A stretch of DNA of 64,000 nucleotides from Synchiropus splendidus (GCF_027744825.2 NC_071342.1:9443501-9507500); one strand, 5' to 3'. Shown: positions 49,441 to 63,370, counted from the first letter of the stretch. Notes: generated by a model from the letters alone, not told the origin. Program-made: numbers and translations.

Positions 49441-49790
49441 ACCAGCAGAACCAGGCTATGGATAACCTGGCTCATTAATCTCCATCAACGTGGCAGCTCC
49501 GCCAGCACACGGACCCATAAACACACAGCAAAGTCTCTTCACATGCAGGCAGAGTGGTTGTGACAGCTACTGGCCGCCAACCTGTCCGCAGCCTAATCTC
49601 ATTAGGCTTCTCCTGGCATCTGGGCCTGTTTGGCTGAGCGATGGCCAATGATGGAGCGAAGAAGACAAGGCGTTCATGCGTATAATGGATGTCTAAATTA
49701 TCTGGCCTCCGCCAGCAGGTCCTCTTCCTTTTCCTCTCTGAAAGAACGCAGATGCAACTGAATGATTGGCAGTTGTTCTGCATGCTAGTG
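49441..49790. promoter_or_regulatory. Candidate conserved non-coding element, island K
   Basis: Contains GGCTCATTAATCTCC, CTAATCTCATTAGGC and GTCTAAATTATCTGG in even sequence. The minus frame at 49475-49819 has no domain. Confidence 0.3.
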
Positions 49791-50640
49791 AAGTTAAAGA
49801 ACCATGTCAAGTTCTGCACTGCAGCTCAGTACAGTCGGATCCAGTTTGACAGTCAAGGCTGTCTTTTCTGTCTTAAAACTGTTCTGCAGAGGAGGAACTC
49901 CAGACAAGTCGGCCGCAAGCTGATAGCAAAGTGAGCGACAAAAACAATTAGAGGTTAGAATAACACACAATAACACTGCACAAGGCATTCTGTGTGTTTA
50001 TTTCTCAATTCATTTACAGTGTCATACGTATCCATCATGTTTCTCTGTCTTTGAGTTTGAGATAATACCCCATGGATTAATAATGCAGGTGGATGATACT
50101 ATATTCTTTGAGGTAAAAAACTGTTAACTTTGCTAAAAAATAAGATGTAACACAAGAATTAATTTTATCTTAAAATATCGAGTGAAACTAATTTTACATC
50201 AGTGGCAGTAAAAATCTGTATATTTTTCCAAACTAAAATGTGACATGATCCACTGAATTTTATGGAGTTTCATATACAATGGATTCTGAAGTAAGACTGT
50301 GCAAGAGCTCGGCTAATATTTGGGGGGGAAATAATAACTTTAAAGCATGAAAATTCATCTGTAACACCAGAAATCTTCAAACTCAGATACAAAAATAGCA
50401 GGAAACCAGCACAGATATGGTTCAGCTTTAAACATCTAACCATTTCTAATGTTGAGGTATGACATGATTTTTTTTTGTAGGTTTTTGATTTCCTTGACTC
50501 AAGCATAGTCCCCAAACAAGTTTAAATTACATTTAAAAAACAGTCATGCAGTCCATGTAGATTCTTCTTAAGGCTTAAGTTGCTCACATATATGAAGTGA
50601 GTTTGGATATTTCATCATGAGACAGATGGAAACAATGCTT
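49791..50640. other. AT-rich intergenic, nothing recognised
   Basis: No gene, RNA gene or clear repeat. Confidence 0.4.
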
Positions 50641-51160
50641 GCGAAGATTTAAGATTGTGATATAAATCGTGTTTCTGATGCCGATAGACGCTCAAGAGTG
50701 TGGCGCTCCAGGCAGCGGCCACTCTGTCCTGTCTGGTCCTGCAGAGCAGTGTTGTACCTGTCAGTGTTGTGCAGATGGGCTCCGGCTCTCCCAGGTATCC
50801 GGGCTAAATACCCGTCATTAATCACCACATAAAGCCTCCCCAGCGGGAGTTGCCCCAGGTTCGACCACATCAAGAAATAAATTGGCTGAAAATGGCTCTG
50901 GACGAAAGCTCGGTCCCCAGAGAAGCGGAGGAAGAGGAGAAGAAGCGTCCCTCACCAGCCGAGTCATCTGTCAGCCAGCTAAGCGACATCATCGTTCACC
51001 GCTGTTTTCCCGCGATGCTGACAATCTCGGCTGTTTGCTTTCAGATTTGCACACATTCATCTTCTTTATTTGCCAAAGTAGCTTTGCGAGGACGCGAGGC
51101 CGGGGTCCACGCTCGGTCGCCTTCACCTCCATCTGACGGTGAATAAACAGCCTGAGAGGA
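50641..51160. promoter_or_regulatory. Candidate conserved non-coding element, island L
   Basis: Holds CCGTCATTAATCACC, GCTAAATACCCG and AGATTTGCACAC. A purine-rich patch (GGAGGAAGAGGAGAAGAAGC) lies at 50926-50945. The plus frames at 50850-51146 are chance frames. Confidence 0.3.
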
Positions 51161-54100
51161 GCAACCAACAGAGAACCCCAAATAATTGACTCAAGTGTGA
51201 GCTCTAGAGGAGTCTTGAAATTTGGTTTATAGAATAGTGATGCCTCAGCAATTCTTAAAACTCGGCGTACAAGCTAAGCTATAAAGACACTCACAAATAC
51301 CAATGAAGGAGGGGCAAGACAGCTGCATGAACACAGAGATTCCAGAGCTCTGATTTATTAAATACGAAAGACTAAGTCATGGCAAGTACTAAATTAACTT
51401 CATATTTATTTATTTATTTATTTTTGTTGGTATTATTTTATTCTTAACACACATCCAGTTCTATTTATATCAGTAAAATTCAACATTACAACTGCCACTA
51501 ACGCAATATATTTGCATGTAATGTAAACTGTCTTCAGACAAATAAAAACACGTTTAAAACAAAGTCAGATTTAAATATTGTGGTGGAAAATGCAGGAATC
51601 CCACGAACAAAAGCAAACAAAAGCAATCCGTTTGCTTTTGTTCAGGGATGTTTTTCGCAACACAATGGCCAGGGTTTCCACTACTCTGAAGGTACTTGAA
51701 ATTCTTATAAAATTGAAATTCTTATACAATGACATTGAAGACATTAAAAGAGCTTTAGTTTAAAAAAGGTGATATACAAACTTGAATATAGACACCATCG
51801 TGATTATGGTGCTATTGTCAAACTGATGCAAAATAAAAATTTTTTTTTGTTATTTAAATGTATGTATGGGTCCATCATTTGATTCAGTAATATACCAAAT
51901 TCATTCAAATTGAAAAATATGGTTTCTCGTGGCAAATATTCTTATACCAATTTAACTGCGATTTTGAATCAAACCACATCCCTAATTTATACATACACTT
52001 ACACAAGATGTTATTTAAAAAATCCAAATGCGTTTTCTGTCTTAAATATTTGCCTTTTTCCAATATCTAAGTCAATAAGGAATTAGCAGATTAGATTCTC
52101 CATTAATAACTGTCTCTGTTAATATTTATTTTATACATTAAAGCCAAATTCTTTTGTCGATCTTCTTCGACTTCCACGAAAGTGTGGCTCCAGGTTCCTG
52201 TACCTCTGATGTAATCCATATTAATCTTTCTTTGACAGGTCATGACTCAATCTCCACCATGGCTCCAGGGCTCTCTCACTGATTTTGGGCCCAATGACAA
52301 GTGTAGCACTAAATTGGGACACTGACCTCCAGGTCCTATCAGAGTCAAGCTTTGTCTTCTGTGAACAGGTAATCGATCAATCAATCCGAGTTGCAGCGCT
52401 GGAAGATGCAAGTGAGCATGACACACGCAACAAAACAATGCTGTCATTGAGATATTTGGCCAAATATCACGGAAATGGAGGAAGAAGCAGGAGGGTCAAG
52501 GACGTGTTGCAGTCCTGTAGCTGAGATCTGTCCACCTCTGAGCCGCTTGTCTCCAGCTGTCCAGTTGTATGATTAATGACCAGTGGGATTCCCCCGGTCA
52601 GCATGTGAACCCATGGCCCGCTGACACTGGTCCTCCCATCATATTGAGCAACACCTCAGGACCTAACTGGACACTCAACATCAGACATTTAAAACTCACT
52701 AATTGATTTTTGTGTGGATGATGTGAGACAGTGAAAATAGTGTCTGCTTCACAACACAGATTTCATTTGCTTTATGTTCTCATATTTCAAATTGCAATAT
52801 TGGCTCTGACTCGCTGACTGCATCTAGTCCTCATTTGGCAAAATTGGGGCCCGTGCACATCCATTTTTATGTATTTATATTTCAAATATTAAAATGTTTT
52901 TCTTCGATTATGTCCGAACATAGACAACATCGCATCACTTTGATGCTTATTATTCTTCTTTCCTTACGTATTTCACAATTAGCAATCTCAAAAAAAAAAA
53001 AAACTTTTTATTTCATCCTGCACTTGCACAACGGCAAAATAATATAGAACAAAATGGATTTAAAAATGTTTTGTGTTTGTACATATGTAATGTTTCAGAA
53101 ATTGTTTGCAAATACATACATTTTCTTATGGCTTATTCCCTTTCACAAATATTTTCTTCCAATTGATTATTAAGTCATTTTTTTCTTTCATTCTTTTTGT
53201 ATGTACAAAGATTTATTGCTAACAAAACATGGTGCTAGATTACATAAATAGGTTATTCAATAATTGTTTCATTTATTTTTCTCTCTGATAATATTTTGAT
53301 TTTTGCATGTCATTTTTAAAATTCCATTAATCTTTATTTGTAGATGAATAAAGCCGGTCTCTCTAAATGTTACTTCATTTTTTCTCTATTTGTTTTTTCT
53401 CGAAGAGCGCAGACACCATGCATGCCCCCAGCAAGCAACAATGAATTTATATAAACAGAGTAGAATCAAGTCACAAAAACAAATAACATGATTTCCTGAG
53501 AAGGACTCGAACCACTTCAATGTCAGTGACACCAGCTTGGTAGCATTTTGTGCTAAACCGATGATGCCTGGATGCTTGAAAAACATGTTGATAACTAGAA
53601 TTTTTGACACCACTGCCGCATACAAGTTGATTTATTTTACTGATTCAGTTGTATGCATCTTTTTTAAGTCAGGGTTTCTTAGCCAGCGCTGAACCAAGCA
53701 TTAGCATCCATACAGGTGCATGGAGAACCGTCTAAAACCCTCTAAAATCCAGCCCACCAACATGTCCTGGTCTCCTCCTCGTCCCACTATAAACACTGAA
53801 GTTGTTGGATCAATTAGATTTGGGGCTTTAGGTTTGACCAAAATAGTCCACTGAGCCAAAGAACACTGATGAATCACATATAAACCTCATTTTTCGTTCA
53901 GTGCGCCGATCCCAGGTGCACCGTATTATAAAGTGTGATGTCATCATTGAAATATACAGAGTGAAGTAGACAATATAAGACTGCAGAGGAAAGTTTCAGT
54001 TTAAGAAATATCAGGACACAAGCATAGAAATGTGATTAATTCCTTATGAAACCTAACTTTTTTTAATCCCATTACCAGAGACAATTATCCCTCAGATAGG

Positions 54101-54240
54101 AACCCACCTTCACAACGTCTTGTGGACATATCTAACTAAACTGTGACCATAAATCTCTGTCCAGCACCTTCACAGTGCTGTGAGGATAAACCCAATAGGT
54201 AACAAAACAAATCCTCACATTTCCTTTTGATTTCATTAAC
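51161..54240. other. AT-rich intergenic with small simple repeats
   Basis: Contains (TTTA)n at 51405-51424, an octamer ATTTGCAT at 51510-51517, and a hairpin GAACAAAAGCAAA / TTTGCTTTTGTTC (51605-51617 and 51631-51643). No gene recognised. Confidence 0.4.
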
Positions 54241-54900
54241 GTGAAGTTTGATAAAAGTAAATGCTGCCCAGGCAGTTATGTAATTTCACGAAGAGGGGGA
54301 TGGTGAGCTGGCAGGTCAAGCTTCTCTATTTATCTTGTTTGTCCATCAGCAAAACGGTGGGTGTCATTAGGAGAAGGCGACACAATGGAGGTGATCTCTC
54401 TGATCTCAGCGGTGCTTTTGTGGTCCGCCATATTATTAATGTTCATCTCAGAGAAAAGCCACAGCCTCTGCCTCTCCGCCGCCGCGTTGCTCTGTCGTTT
54501 GCTCTCTGCTGGACTTCTGTTGGTTTGTACTTCATCCTGGCACATGACCAAGCCGCATCACCTCTGCAAGGAGTGTTGGTTTATACTTCATTTAAAATGC
54601 TTCCTTCTTTCAGGTCTTTTTTTAGCGTGATGTTTTGACTGATGCTCTCAATCTGACACATTCCCGACAGAGCTTTTGCACCAGGAATTTGCCCAAAAAG
54701 GCTTTTGTGTTCCGGACCGCGAGGACTTTGAAGGTGTGGTGCCCACACTCCATTCATAGCACACAAACGAGAGAATCCACGGTGGCCGTCGTTCATTTAT
54801 CAGCAGCGCTTGGAGCTCCTCATTCCTTGCTGTGTCGTGTTTGGGGTCAGGCTTCCTTCCCAGTGGACTCTGGGTAATTATTAACCGACAGAATAGTTGG
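54241..54900. promoter_or_regulatory. Candidate conserved non-coding element, island M
   Basis: Even-composition sequence with GGTGTCATTAGG, CATATTATTAATG, TTCATTTATCAGC and GGTAATTATTAACC. Several overlapping frames occur on both strands (73-125 codons). None has domain features, which fits a non-coding element better than a gene. Confidence 0.3.
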
Positions 54901-57900
54901 TCATCTGGGACTGCTGGGTGTCAATCAGCAAAGGTCAAGACAAGTCAACACTGGGATGCAGATAATACGTTGGAAAAGAAAGCGACATATTGACACCTTG
55001 AAATGCGTTCTACTTCAAACACATTCAGTGGGGCATTATATGGTATTTTTAACTGAAAACAAGCAGAGTAGAGGAGCGACTTTTATTTAGATTGAACTGG
55101 AAACTGGAAAATGCGCAAATGTTACTGGACAGATTGGAATGATGCTGCATTCTTTTGCGAGGTTCTAATCGAGCTGAATTGGCAAGATTCATTTCAGAAA
55201 TTAAATAGAATTATGTGACAAAACAGGGTTGATTCTCAGGTTTCAAAAATATGACGTGAAATGCGAGGTTTCCTGATCAGTGCAGCTTTTATTTATTCAT
55301 TTATGCTTGTGCTTATTTTACTAATTACCCACAGAAACTTCAACAAAATACAACAGAAAAATACAACAAACCCATTGAAGACTAGCAAACTTTTTGAGGC
55401 CAAATTGTCACACATTTCATCTCCCCACTGTGATGATCCCATGGAGACGCTGGTGTAAAAGCAGTTCTGATGATGGCCAAACATTGCATCACGGCTATTT
55501 CATCTCACTCTCCGGATCACTCCAGTGTCTTTACCACTTAGGTCACTTATGAACCTCATTGTCTCTCTCTGTCTCACAGACCTCATCCTTCTTCCTCACA
55601 TCATTCAATGTGTGTTCGTGTCGTGTTGTTCGTGGTTGACACACACAAGCTGAGGACAACCTGCCCAGGGCGATGTGGGTCTGTTTTGCAAACTAAGGTT
55701 GAACTTTTTTAGACCTTTTCTGGTCTACTGTGGTGTGTTTTTGTTTAAATTCTTAGTCAGGGTGGAATGAAGGCCGACTTGTGTGTTCAAGTCTGCTTGG
55801 TACAAATGTTTAAATTGCTCCTGCTTAAAGAAAAAAAAGTTCCAATATTGTTCAGTAGCTGTAGCTGCGACTACACTGAACAATAACACTCACAGTGTAG
55901 ATATATTAACTTATTGAGTCGGTATATTTAAGTAACTTTTTTTGTAAAATTATACATTGAAATAGTTGTTAACATTTTTGGTTTAACATCACTCCCAGTT
56001 TCATGAACACAAACTCCACTCAGAAACCCTTAACCACCGGGCGAGGGAGCGAAGGGACCACAGGCTTTAGCCTCTCTAACCTTTACTGTACAAACCATCC
56101 AGCCCCGGCAGCAGATGATAACATTTTGATTTCAAAGCCTGCTGTTGACATTCTACTCGTCTGTTCATATGCTGAGGAGTTCTTCTCAGTGTGGTAAGAT
56201 TTTGCAGCATCTACTGTGTCGTGTTTAGTTCAGTTGCTTCCTATCCCTCTGTCCACTTGTTAGCTTCATTATTTCCTCTTCTGTCTCCTTCTCACACGCT
56301 TTCTCAACAGCTGGTCACCAATATAATGAATGGCTCCAACACCATTAAGTCGTGCAAATAGGACACTTCTATACTGTGTGGATGAAGACAGGATACACAT
56401 AGTGTGTCATTACTCCACCTCCAACCCAGCTCAGATGCTACCTGCCCTGTGGCGGTACACGAGTCCAGTCCTCGCAGCTCATCAGTGTACTTTCAGTTTG
56501 TTGAGAGATCTTGTAACATAGGACGCGATGGTTAACTGCCTGTTGAATCGGTTGTGAGAGTGGCGGGGAGCTGAAATATACATACATCATCTGCAGTGTA
56601 CCGATAAATCACAGGGCACAAGGCTCTTCTGACCACTTCAGACACTAGACAGTTGCAACACTTTGAAGCCTCCACATCTCCCTTCAATGTGATCGACCAT
56701 CCTGTTCCACAGTCATTGGTGGTGTTCATGGGGAGCCTGAAGTCCCGTTCATCTACGTCTATCTCATGGGTCCTAAGTTAAGAAAAATATGAATGGGAGT
56801 TCATGGAGAGATCAAAGTTCTTTTCTGATCTAGCTTGAAATATGCCATAAATCTCACTTATGATGCCTCTGAATTTGAAAGACACATTCTGACTTTTTGG
56901 CCAGCATTATAGTCTCTCGGTTTTGTGTGATATGTAGTAGTGAACTACAATGCTTGTCGCTGGCTCTCACTCGAAAGTCGGTAGCCAGCATGCAGGTCAA
57001 GCCCTACAGTTCTACGGTAAGTGTTAATGTCAGCTAAGGTTTGCTAGCTTTGACCTTTGCCAGTTTAGTACCATTAGCATCTGCCGTAGCACTGTAGCAG
57101 TCGGATTCTGCTGTGAAGTCAAATATGAGACTTTTCATTTGTAGTCCTCATAATTCCATATTTTCACAAGAAACTAAATGATAAATTACACGACAAACAT
57201 AGTCCAAACTCACACCATTATTGATCATTTAAATTGATGCGTGTGCACCAGAAAATACCAATGATCTCCCCATTGACTTCCCTTCATTTTTTTTCTCCAA
57301 TCTAGATCGGGCAGAGACCCTTTACATTTTTCCTGAAGTGCTACTACAACTGAAGAGATTGCAAAATGATGCCAAAATTTTCAGGAGTAATGACACCTGA
57401 AATGAACAGAACAGGTATCAATCTGACAATCGGAATACGCTTGGTTCAAAGCTGCTGTGTCACATAAAAAAGCGGCTCTCTATCTGTACCTATCTGATGT
57501 CTTATAAATTACAGAATGCATACATTTTTGTTGTTGTGTAAACAATTAACCGTTGACGTTTCTCTCCACAGTTTTCTCCTTTTTTTATGACTAAGCAGTT
57601 CCATTTCCAACTAGTAAAAACCCTTTTGCTAGGTTTATAACCAACATCTAATAATAATAATAATAGAATCTCCTGCGTGTCTGAATCCTCCCCCCGCCTG
57701 TGGCATAATCTGGGAAAAAGAGTGTTCTAGTCCTGGGAAGAACAGGGTCTCACCATTCTCTTCGTAAACCCCACTACCCCAATGAAGCTAATTTATACCA
57801 CTGCTGAGACATTGTGCCTGTCGGAGCCGCATCCTCTAAAGATGTTGGGGTTTTGTGAGGAATAAATTTGTCTGCAGTCTGGCTCTATATCATATTTAGC

Positions 57901-58860
57901 TAACTTGTCGGTGCACCGCAGGTCTGAATTGGTGACCAGAGGCCCGGCTGCTGGTGGGTGGTCTGACAGAAAGGTTAAATATGGTTCAGCTACGGTTACC
58001 CTCAAAAGACCCAACCGTTGAGAAAAATAACTTATGTGCGCAGTTCGTCTTCTCGCAGTCAGGAAATTGACAATGCTGGCGCAGTAAGGCACAAGGCTGT
58101 CCCATGGCTGAACTTCATGCTTGACCCTGCCATTGAAGAGTGCGTCACAACATCACTTGTTTCTGGTGGATTTATTGACGGCGCATCAGCGCTGGCGAGA
58201 CGAGAGGTGTAAAATCAACACAATGAGCGTGTTTATATAATGCTCATACTCTTTGTGTTCACAGTGCAAGTCATCAACTTGAACTCTATTTGATGTGGGC
58301 CAAAATGAAGGTGTTTTTAAATTTCTTTTTGAGTTGAAGTGAAACAACAGACCCATAAAACCTTTGTTACACTGCTTTATGGGTCATTTATTTGTGGTTT
58401 ATATTGAAGTGCGGTTCACATAAATGATCATACTCACATTGACATCGTAGTTTCACCGCCTGCTCACTTTTTCTTAATAAAGCTTTCAATGAGGTCAAAT
58501 CAGTACTGCATTCATTGAATAAAAAAAAAATTATATATTAAAAGATAAAATCTTTTTTTCTATTATACATGACACACCTAAGCTCTCAGTCACATGGGGT
58601 ATGTCTAAAATGTAAACTGAAGTGTAGTTTATGGTTAAATCCTTTAACTTTTTGGTATTAGCAAAAAATATATATTATTAATGTCAAATTTCTTTTGTTT
58701 GTTTTGCGATGGTCTTAGCTATTTTGAGCACTTTTCCATATCGTAACGCTAAAGGCCTGAACATAAACAAACAAGAGAAGGCATGTATATGCTAACAGGT
58801 GTTTTTTCGCTACCTGCTGTCTGTGGTGGACCTCAATAAATGAAGATAAAAAGGAATGTG
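54901..58860. other. Intergenic, nothing recognised
   Basis: AT-rich. (TAA)n of five units near 57647-57665. Short frames only. No RNA gene or mobile element that I can name. Confidence 0.35.
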
Positions 58861-60260
58861 TTGAATTGGGTTAGATGCACTAAAAATGGTGTTTGTTTCT
58901 GGCAGAGAAGAGTAAAGTTTGTCCATGAACCACCAGAGGGTGAGTGTGTGTCAGGGGACTGAGGGGGCACCAAGCAGCGGCGAACAGGATGGGAAGGAGC
59001 ATCAAAGACTGGGCCAGAGGTCCCCGGCCCCCCACTGCAGCCTTGTTCACATGAGAATCAATCTGGTGCCAGTGTTTGATGTGAACCGCAGATAAAAGAA
59101 AGAAAACAAAGCTGGACAGTGGGAAGATATGGACCGATGGGCTCCGGCCTGACACAGAGATTAATAGCTCCGGCCAGTAAAACATGTTGTGGTGCGAGGA
59201 GGTGAGAGCAGGTCATTATTTTGGATCTGAGAACCAATACAGACTGTTGTGTTAAACCGCAAAAAATGATTATGGGAAGTGATCTGTGGAATCAAGAAGG
59301 CAGGAGGATGAACTGACAAACAAGCTGAGTTTGACACTGAAGTCCAAGAGAAGGTTCAAAGGCAGAGTGGTGGACACCAGCGCAGCATCTCCTCGCACCG
59401 CCGCCCTTTGACGCCAGGAACTCCCATTAGCATCACAAAACAAACTGCATTATCATCATCACCATCACCATTATCATGATAAATGAAAATCATATTGCGT
59501 TTGAAGTTGAGCCTTCATCCGGACAGCTCCTGATAAAGGATTCACCCTTCTGGGACGTGACATCCGCCTGTCTCTGCTTATTGAGAGGAATCACTCCGAT
59601 GAGGGTTTTTATGGTGCTCAGCAAAACAAGTCATTAAAAGGCATAAGCTGTAAATATTTGTCTGAGAGCAAGCGCTGCGTCAGAAACACAAGACAGCGCA
59701 CAACTGTCCTCAAGCTTGTCCGTCAGCTGCTCGCCATGTGCCTCACGCACCGGTGTCGGAATGTTGTTTTATTTGTTGAAGTTGAACAGGAAAGTCAAAG
59801 ATCTGTTATGAGCGAACAATGAGAGGCGGAGAGAGCAGCGTTTAGGTCTTTTCTTGTTTTCATTTTGGTCAAAACAGGCTGGGACATTGTTGGTCTTTCT
59901 GCTAATTAAGATGTTAGAGTGAGGGGCTGGTCTGACAGGGTCCTGCCCGGCAGGGAGGCAGGGAGTCAATGGGCCGAAACTGAACGGGAGACATTTACGG
60001 GCGGCCTTTGGCTATTGTTTTCCACCCACCGAGGATCTTTTCAGGCCAGTTGCCTCTGTCTCGCTGACCTGCACAATGAAAAGAATGCCACTCCGAGAGC
60101 CCAAAGATGACCACAAAGAGCAGCTCCGCAGAATGAAGATTTCACGGCACTGGGACGAATCCGGACACTGCCAAGATTCCACGGATACTCTTCATTTTTG
60201 GATCTTCTCAACTCCGTTGTTTGCCTTGGGTTTCCGCCTACGTTGATCATGTTTTTCCCG
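58861..60260. promoter_or_regulatory. Candidate conserved non-coding cluster, island N
   Basis: Balanced repeat-poor sequence with CTCCCATTAGCATC, GCATTATCATC, TCATGATAAATG, a SOX-type AACAATG (59815-59821), TCAAAGATC (TCF-like) and TGCTAATTAAGATG. A (CAT)n-like run lies at 59452-59476. No coding pattern. Confidence 0.35.
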
Positions 60261-60419
60261 CTGCCATTATTAAAAAGTTTCCTGAGCTGTGTGTCCAAAT
60301 TCTCTACATGATCTTCCCTCTAATATACTTGTTTCCAATCTTGTCTTTCCTACTCACTCCCAATGAAAGCCTGAGCATCTTGAACTCTCCTAACTCTGCA
60401 TCCTGTCTTAAGGCCCATT

Positions 60420-61065
60420 TATGCTCCCTTTACGTACTGAATTGTACCGCTCAATTTCAAACAATGTCACAGATCACATGCTTCATGTCTTCTTTATCTG
60501 GGTATTGCCCTTCACCAATATATCCACCAGGGGGCGTAGCCCACGGTCACAGTAATTGATCATAACAACAAACTCCAAAGCAAACAGTGACTGTGGAAGA
60601 AGTACTGTTAATGTACCTCGTGCACAAAAGAGGAAAACAGAGGCAGCATAGTAGGAGGCGGATGAGAGTCATCTCCACCTGTTCCACTCTGTCAGCGCTT
60701 TCGATCTACGTCCATCACTCTTTATTACTGATCCCAAATACTTGAACTTGTGTTTTCACTCCCTCATCATTATTGCCTCTCTCTCTTTCACACATTTTCT
60801 CTCTTAGTTCTTCATTCATTCATCGTACCTCCAACTCACTAGCTTCCCCTTTCACTCCTCTTTACCCTCACTACATGTCACAATCAATCAGCAACCATCA
60901 TGCTCTATGGAGACCACCCCAACCCAATATATCAGTCTATGTATAAATTGAGCAAACAGGGAGGATCTGCTTATGTAATCCTACTCTGACCTCAGATCCC
61001 TACATCACACCTTCAAACGTGCTGCACAACCCTCATATACCTCTCATAATGCTTAGGGTCTATTG
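60420..61065 (-). pseudogene. RTE/Rex3-type LINE reverse-transcriptase remnant
   Basis: In antisense it has the usual order of a common fish LINE: TCTTTATTACTGATCCCAAATACTTGAACTT, then CTCATCATTATTGCCTCTCTC, CGTACCTCCAAC, TCACTACATGTCACAATCA, GCAACCATCATGCTCTATGGAGACC and CTCATATACC. The catalytic 'FADD' segment would lie near 60890-60915 on the minus strand but is broken by stops and substitutions. Decayed, not functional. The family is assigned from remembered resemblance. Confidence 0.55.
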
Positions 61066-61660
61066 CACAATTTAACTCGCCACATGTGCAAATGTCAGCC
61101 ATCTTAAAGTAGGGTGAGGGGAAAAAAAACGTTATTTTTGAAGTAGTATTAAAGATAGAAAGCAGGAAGTATTCAGTAAATACAAACAATTAAGATTGGC
61201 TGCCATGGCTGAGAATGATTGAAAGTGAAAAGTACACACTACCGACAGAAAAGTTATTGCTTTTTCCTTCACATTTTAATTCCAGAAGTGTTGTTTTACT
61301 TTGTTCTTGTCTAACTGTACCATTTGCTTCAGTCCAGTGGCAGTTGTTGAAGCCACCTGCCAATGTCTAAATACTCTGCAGAATATCTAAGAGATGAACA
61401 TGCAAAAGTTGGCTCTTTTAATTCAGATCTCTATGTGACGGTATTCCTGGCTAATCCGTGTCTGTCTGCGAGAAACAGAGTCTGGTCTGGCCTGATGATC
61501 AGTTGATTTGTCTCAGAAAACTTTCTTGTCAAACTCTAAAACAAAGATTGGATGTCAACACCACCTGTTTACTTCTTATAATTGTGCCAGTTCCGGCGCC
61601 TTTAGTAACTGCCTTGTGTTGTCGTAATGGAACTCCTTTTCCACTGCACTTTCAGATGAG
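61066..61660. other. Intergenic, nothing recognised
   Basis: No gene, RNA gene or repeat recognised. Confidence 0.4.
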
Positions 61661-62440
61661 CCACAACAAAGCTGCCCAATTATAGAGCCATTTATGTGTT
61701 TGTCAGGGGCTTCAAATGGGCCCGGCTTTCTCGGGGTAGCCATATTGGCGAGGTCAGGCGCAGCATCTGATATGGCGGCATTATTACAGGAGGAGAAAAA
61801 AAAAGCTCTCTCTTAGATGAACACCCAAGAAGAGAAAAAAAAATGACAAAAAAGGAAGAAATAAAAAATGACAACTTTGTTCTTTACAACAGTTTGGCTG
61901 AGCCGGCCGGTCTGGCTGCTCTGCGGAGCGCAGCAGCATGTGTTTCAGGGATTGTTCTGGAAGGGGGAGTGCAGAAACAGCAGGGAGCAGAAGACAAACA
62001 GGCAATTCGTGACTCATTAAACACGGCGACGGTGGCCAGCACAGTGGAGGGGTGTGAGGACCCGTGTTCCAACCGGGCGATAAACCCCCCCTGTACCAGC
62101 TGGAGCAGGCATCTGTCAGCCGCACGCCGCACCACACCATGCCACCGATTATCAGCAACAAGCCATATCTGAGTGTCCGGGTTGTCGCCGCTTTCAAACG
62201 CCCTGCACTTACATAACAGCCCTGATTGGATCACATGGGACCAGCAGTTTCCATGGGCAGGTTTTGTGCTGGGCCTTCTTGCGGACCGGATCTCAGCAGG
62301 AGGTCGAACCTGTCTTATCACTCGGCATCCCCTCCATCGGAGGTCAACGCATGTCATTTTGTAATGGGCAGCAGGTTGGCCAGTCAGACAGGGAAGCTGC
62401 CTGCTCACAGCAGCCCAAAACTGTAGAGGCATGAACCAGA
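61661..62440. promoter_or_regulatory. Candidate conserved non-coding element, island O
   Basis: GC-balanced sequence with CAATTATAGAGCCATTTATG, GGCGGCATTATTACAGG and GTGACTCATTAAACACGG. Open in up to four frames at once (61784-62432 minus, 61843-62172 plus), which indicates lack of stops by composition rather than a gene. No domain is visible in any of them. Confidence 0.3.
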
Positions 62441-63370
62441 GTAACTACCTGCTCTTGTTTGACTTTCCCACATAGAAATATAGTACGATGTGCACCATGA
62501 TAGTGAGGTAAGAAACAAGAAGATATCATTGTTAACTTTGATACTTTACCAAAAGAAATATATCCAGAATATTGTGAGTTGATGGAACATGTTGTGGTCC
62601 TAAATTCTGCTGAAAACACAAGTGGTTTCTGCTGTGACCTGCTGTAGCTTAGGAAACATCAGGAGCTGGCCAGTGCCCACTGTTTACCCCTGGCGTTACC
62701 AGACACTGAAGTGCTTTTACTTAAGTTACTGACCGAAGCTCGGCTAACCAATGGAGAGAAGCGTTTTTTAAAGTCCAGGGTCAGTCTGAATGATTGGCAC
62801 TATAGTCCCCATTGGGCAGCCACTTGGGAGTCAAGACGGCCTTGACCTTCTTGAGCAAGACAATCCTTCCCCTGCCCTCACCCAAAAGTAAGATAGTTGG
62901 TTGATCCTGAGTGGTATGGACCAGTTGGGGTATACACTTTACCACATCCCAGTACCACAGTCTAGCCTGCTCTGCCACAAGCAGTGGGAAAGTGGTGGGA
63001 GAAATTGATCAGCTTAAAGACCAAACATGGTGCGGAATACGGAGGTACGAGGGAGGGAGGGAGCTTCAGCAGTCAGGATGAGAAGTGACAAATCGTTGTA
63101 CTCATCATATACAGTTCATTTAATCATTAATGTAAGAGGAAAAATATTTTCATCCCACTGCTTAACTGCTTTAAGATGATGAAAATGTACTTGGCAGGAA
63201 TCCAAACAAACCACAGGACTATGAGGTACACACAAGTATTCCCATGGTAATTTACATCATACCTGGAGGAATTTCTTTTAATTCATTATTTGCTCTTTTT
63301 ACGCAGCCATCTGCTTCAATTGGTGTCATCTCTTCAGACAGCATAGATGCACACCTCATCAAAATTGCTC
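62441..63370. other. Intergenic, nothing recognised
   Basis: Mixed sequence without clear features. GAGGGAGGGAGGGAG at 63050-63063 is simple sequence. Confidence 0.4.

Noticed and set aside
61884..62432. 182-codon minus-strand frame
   Set aside because: The region is open in several frames at once. The translation has no domain, no signal peptide and no splice continuation, so it is taken as a non-coding island.
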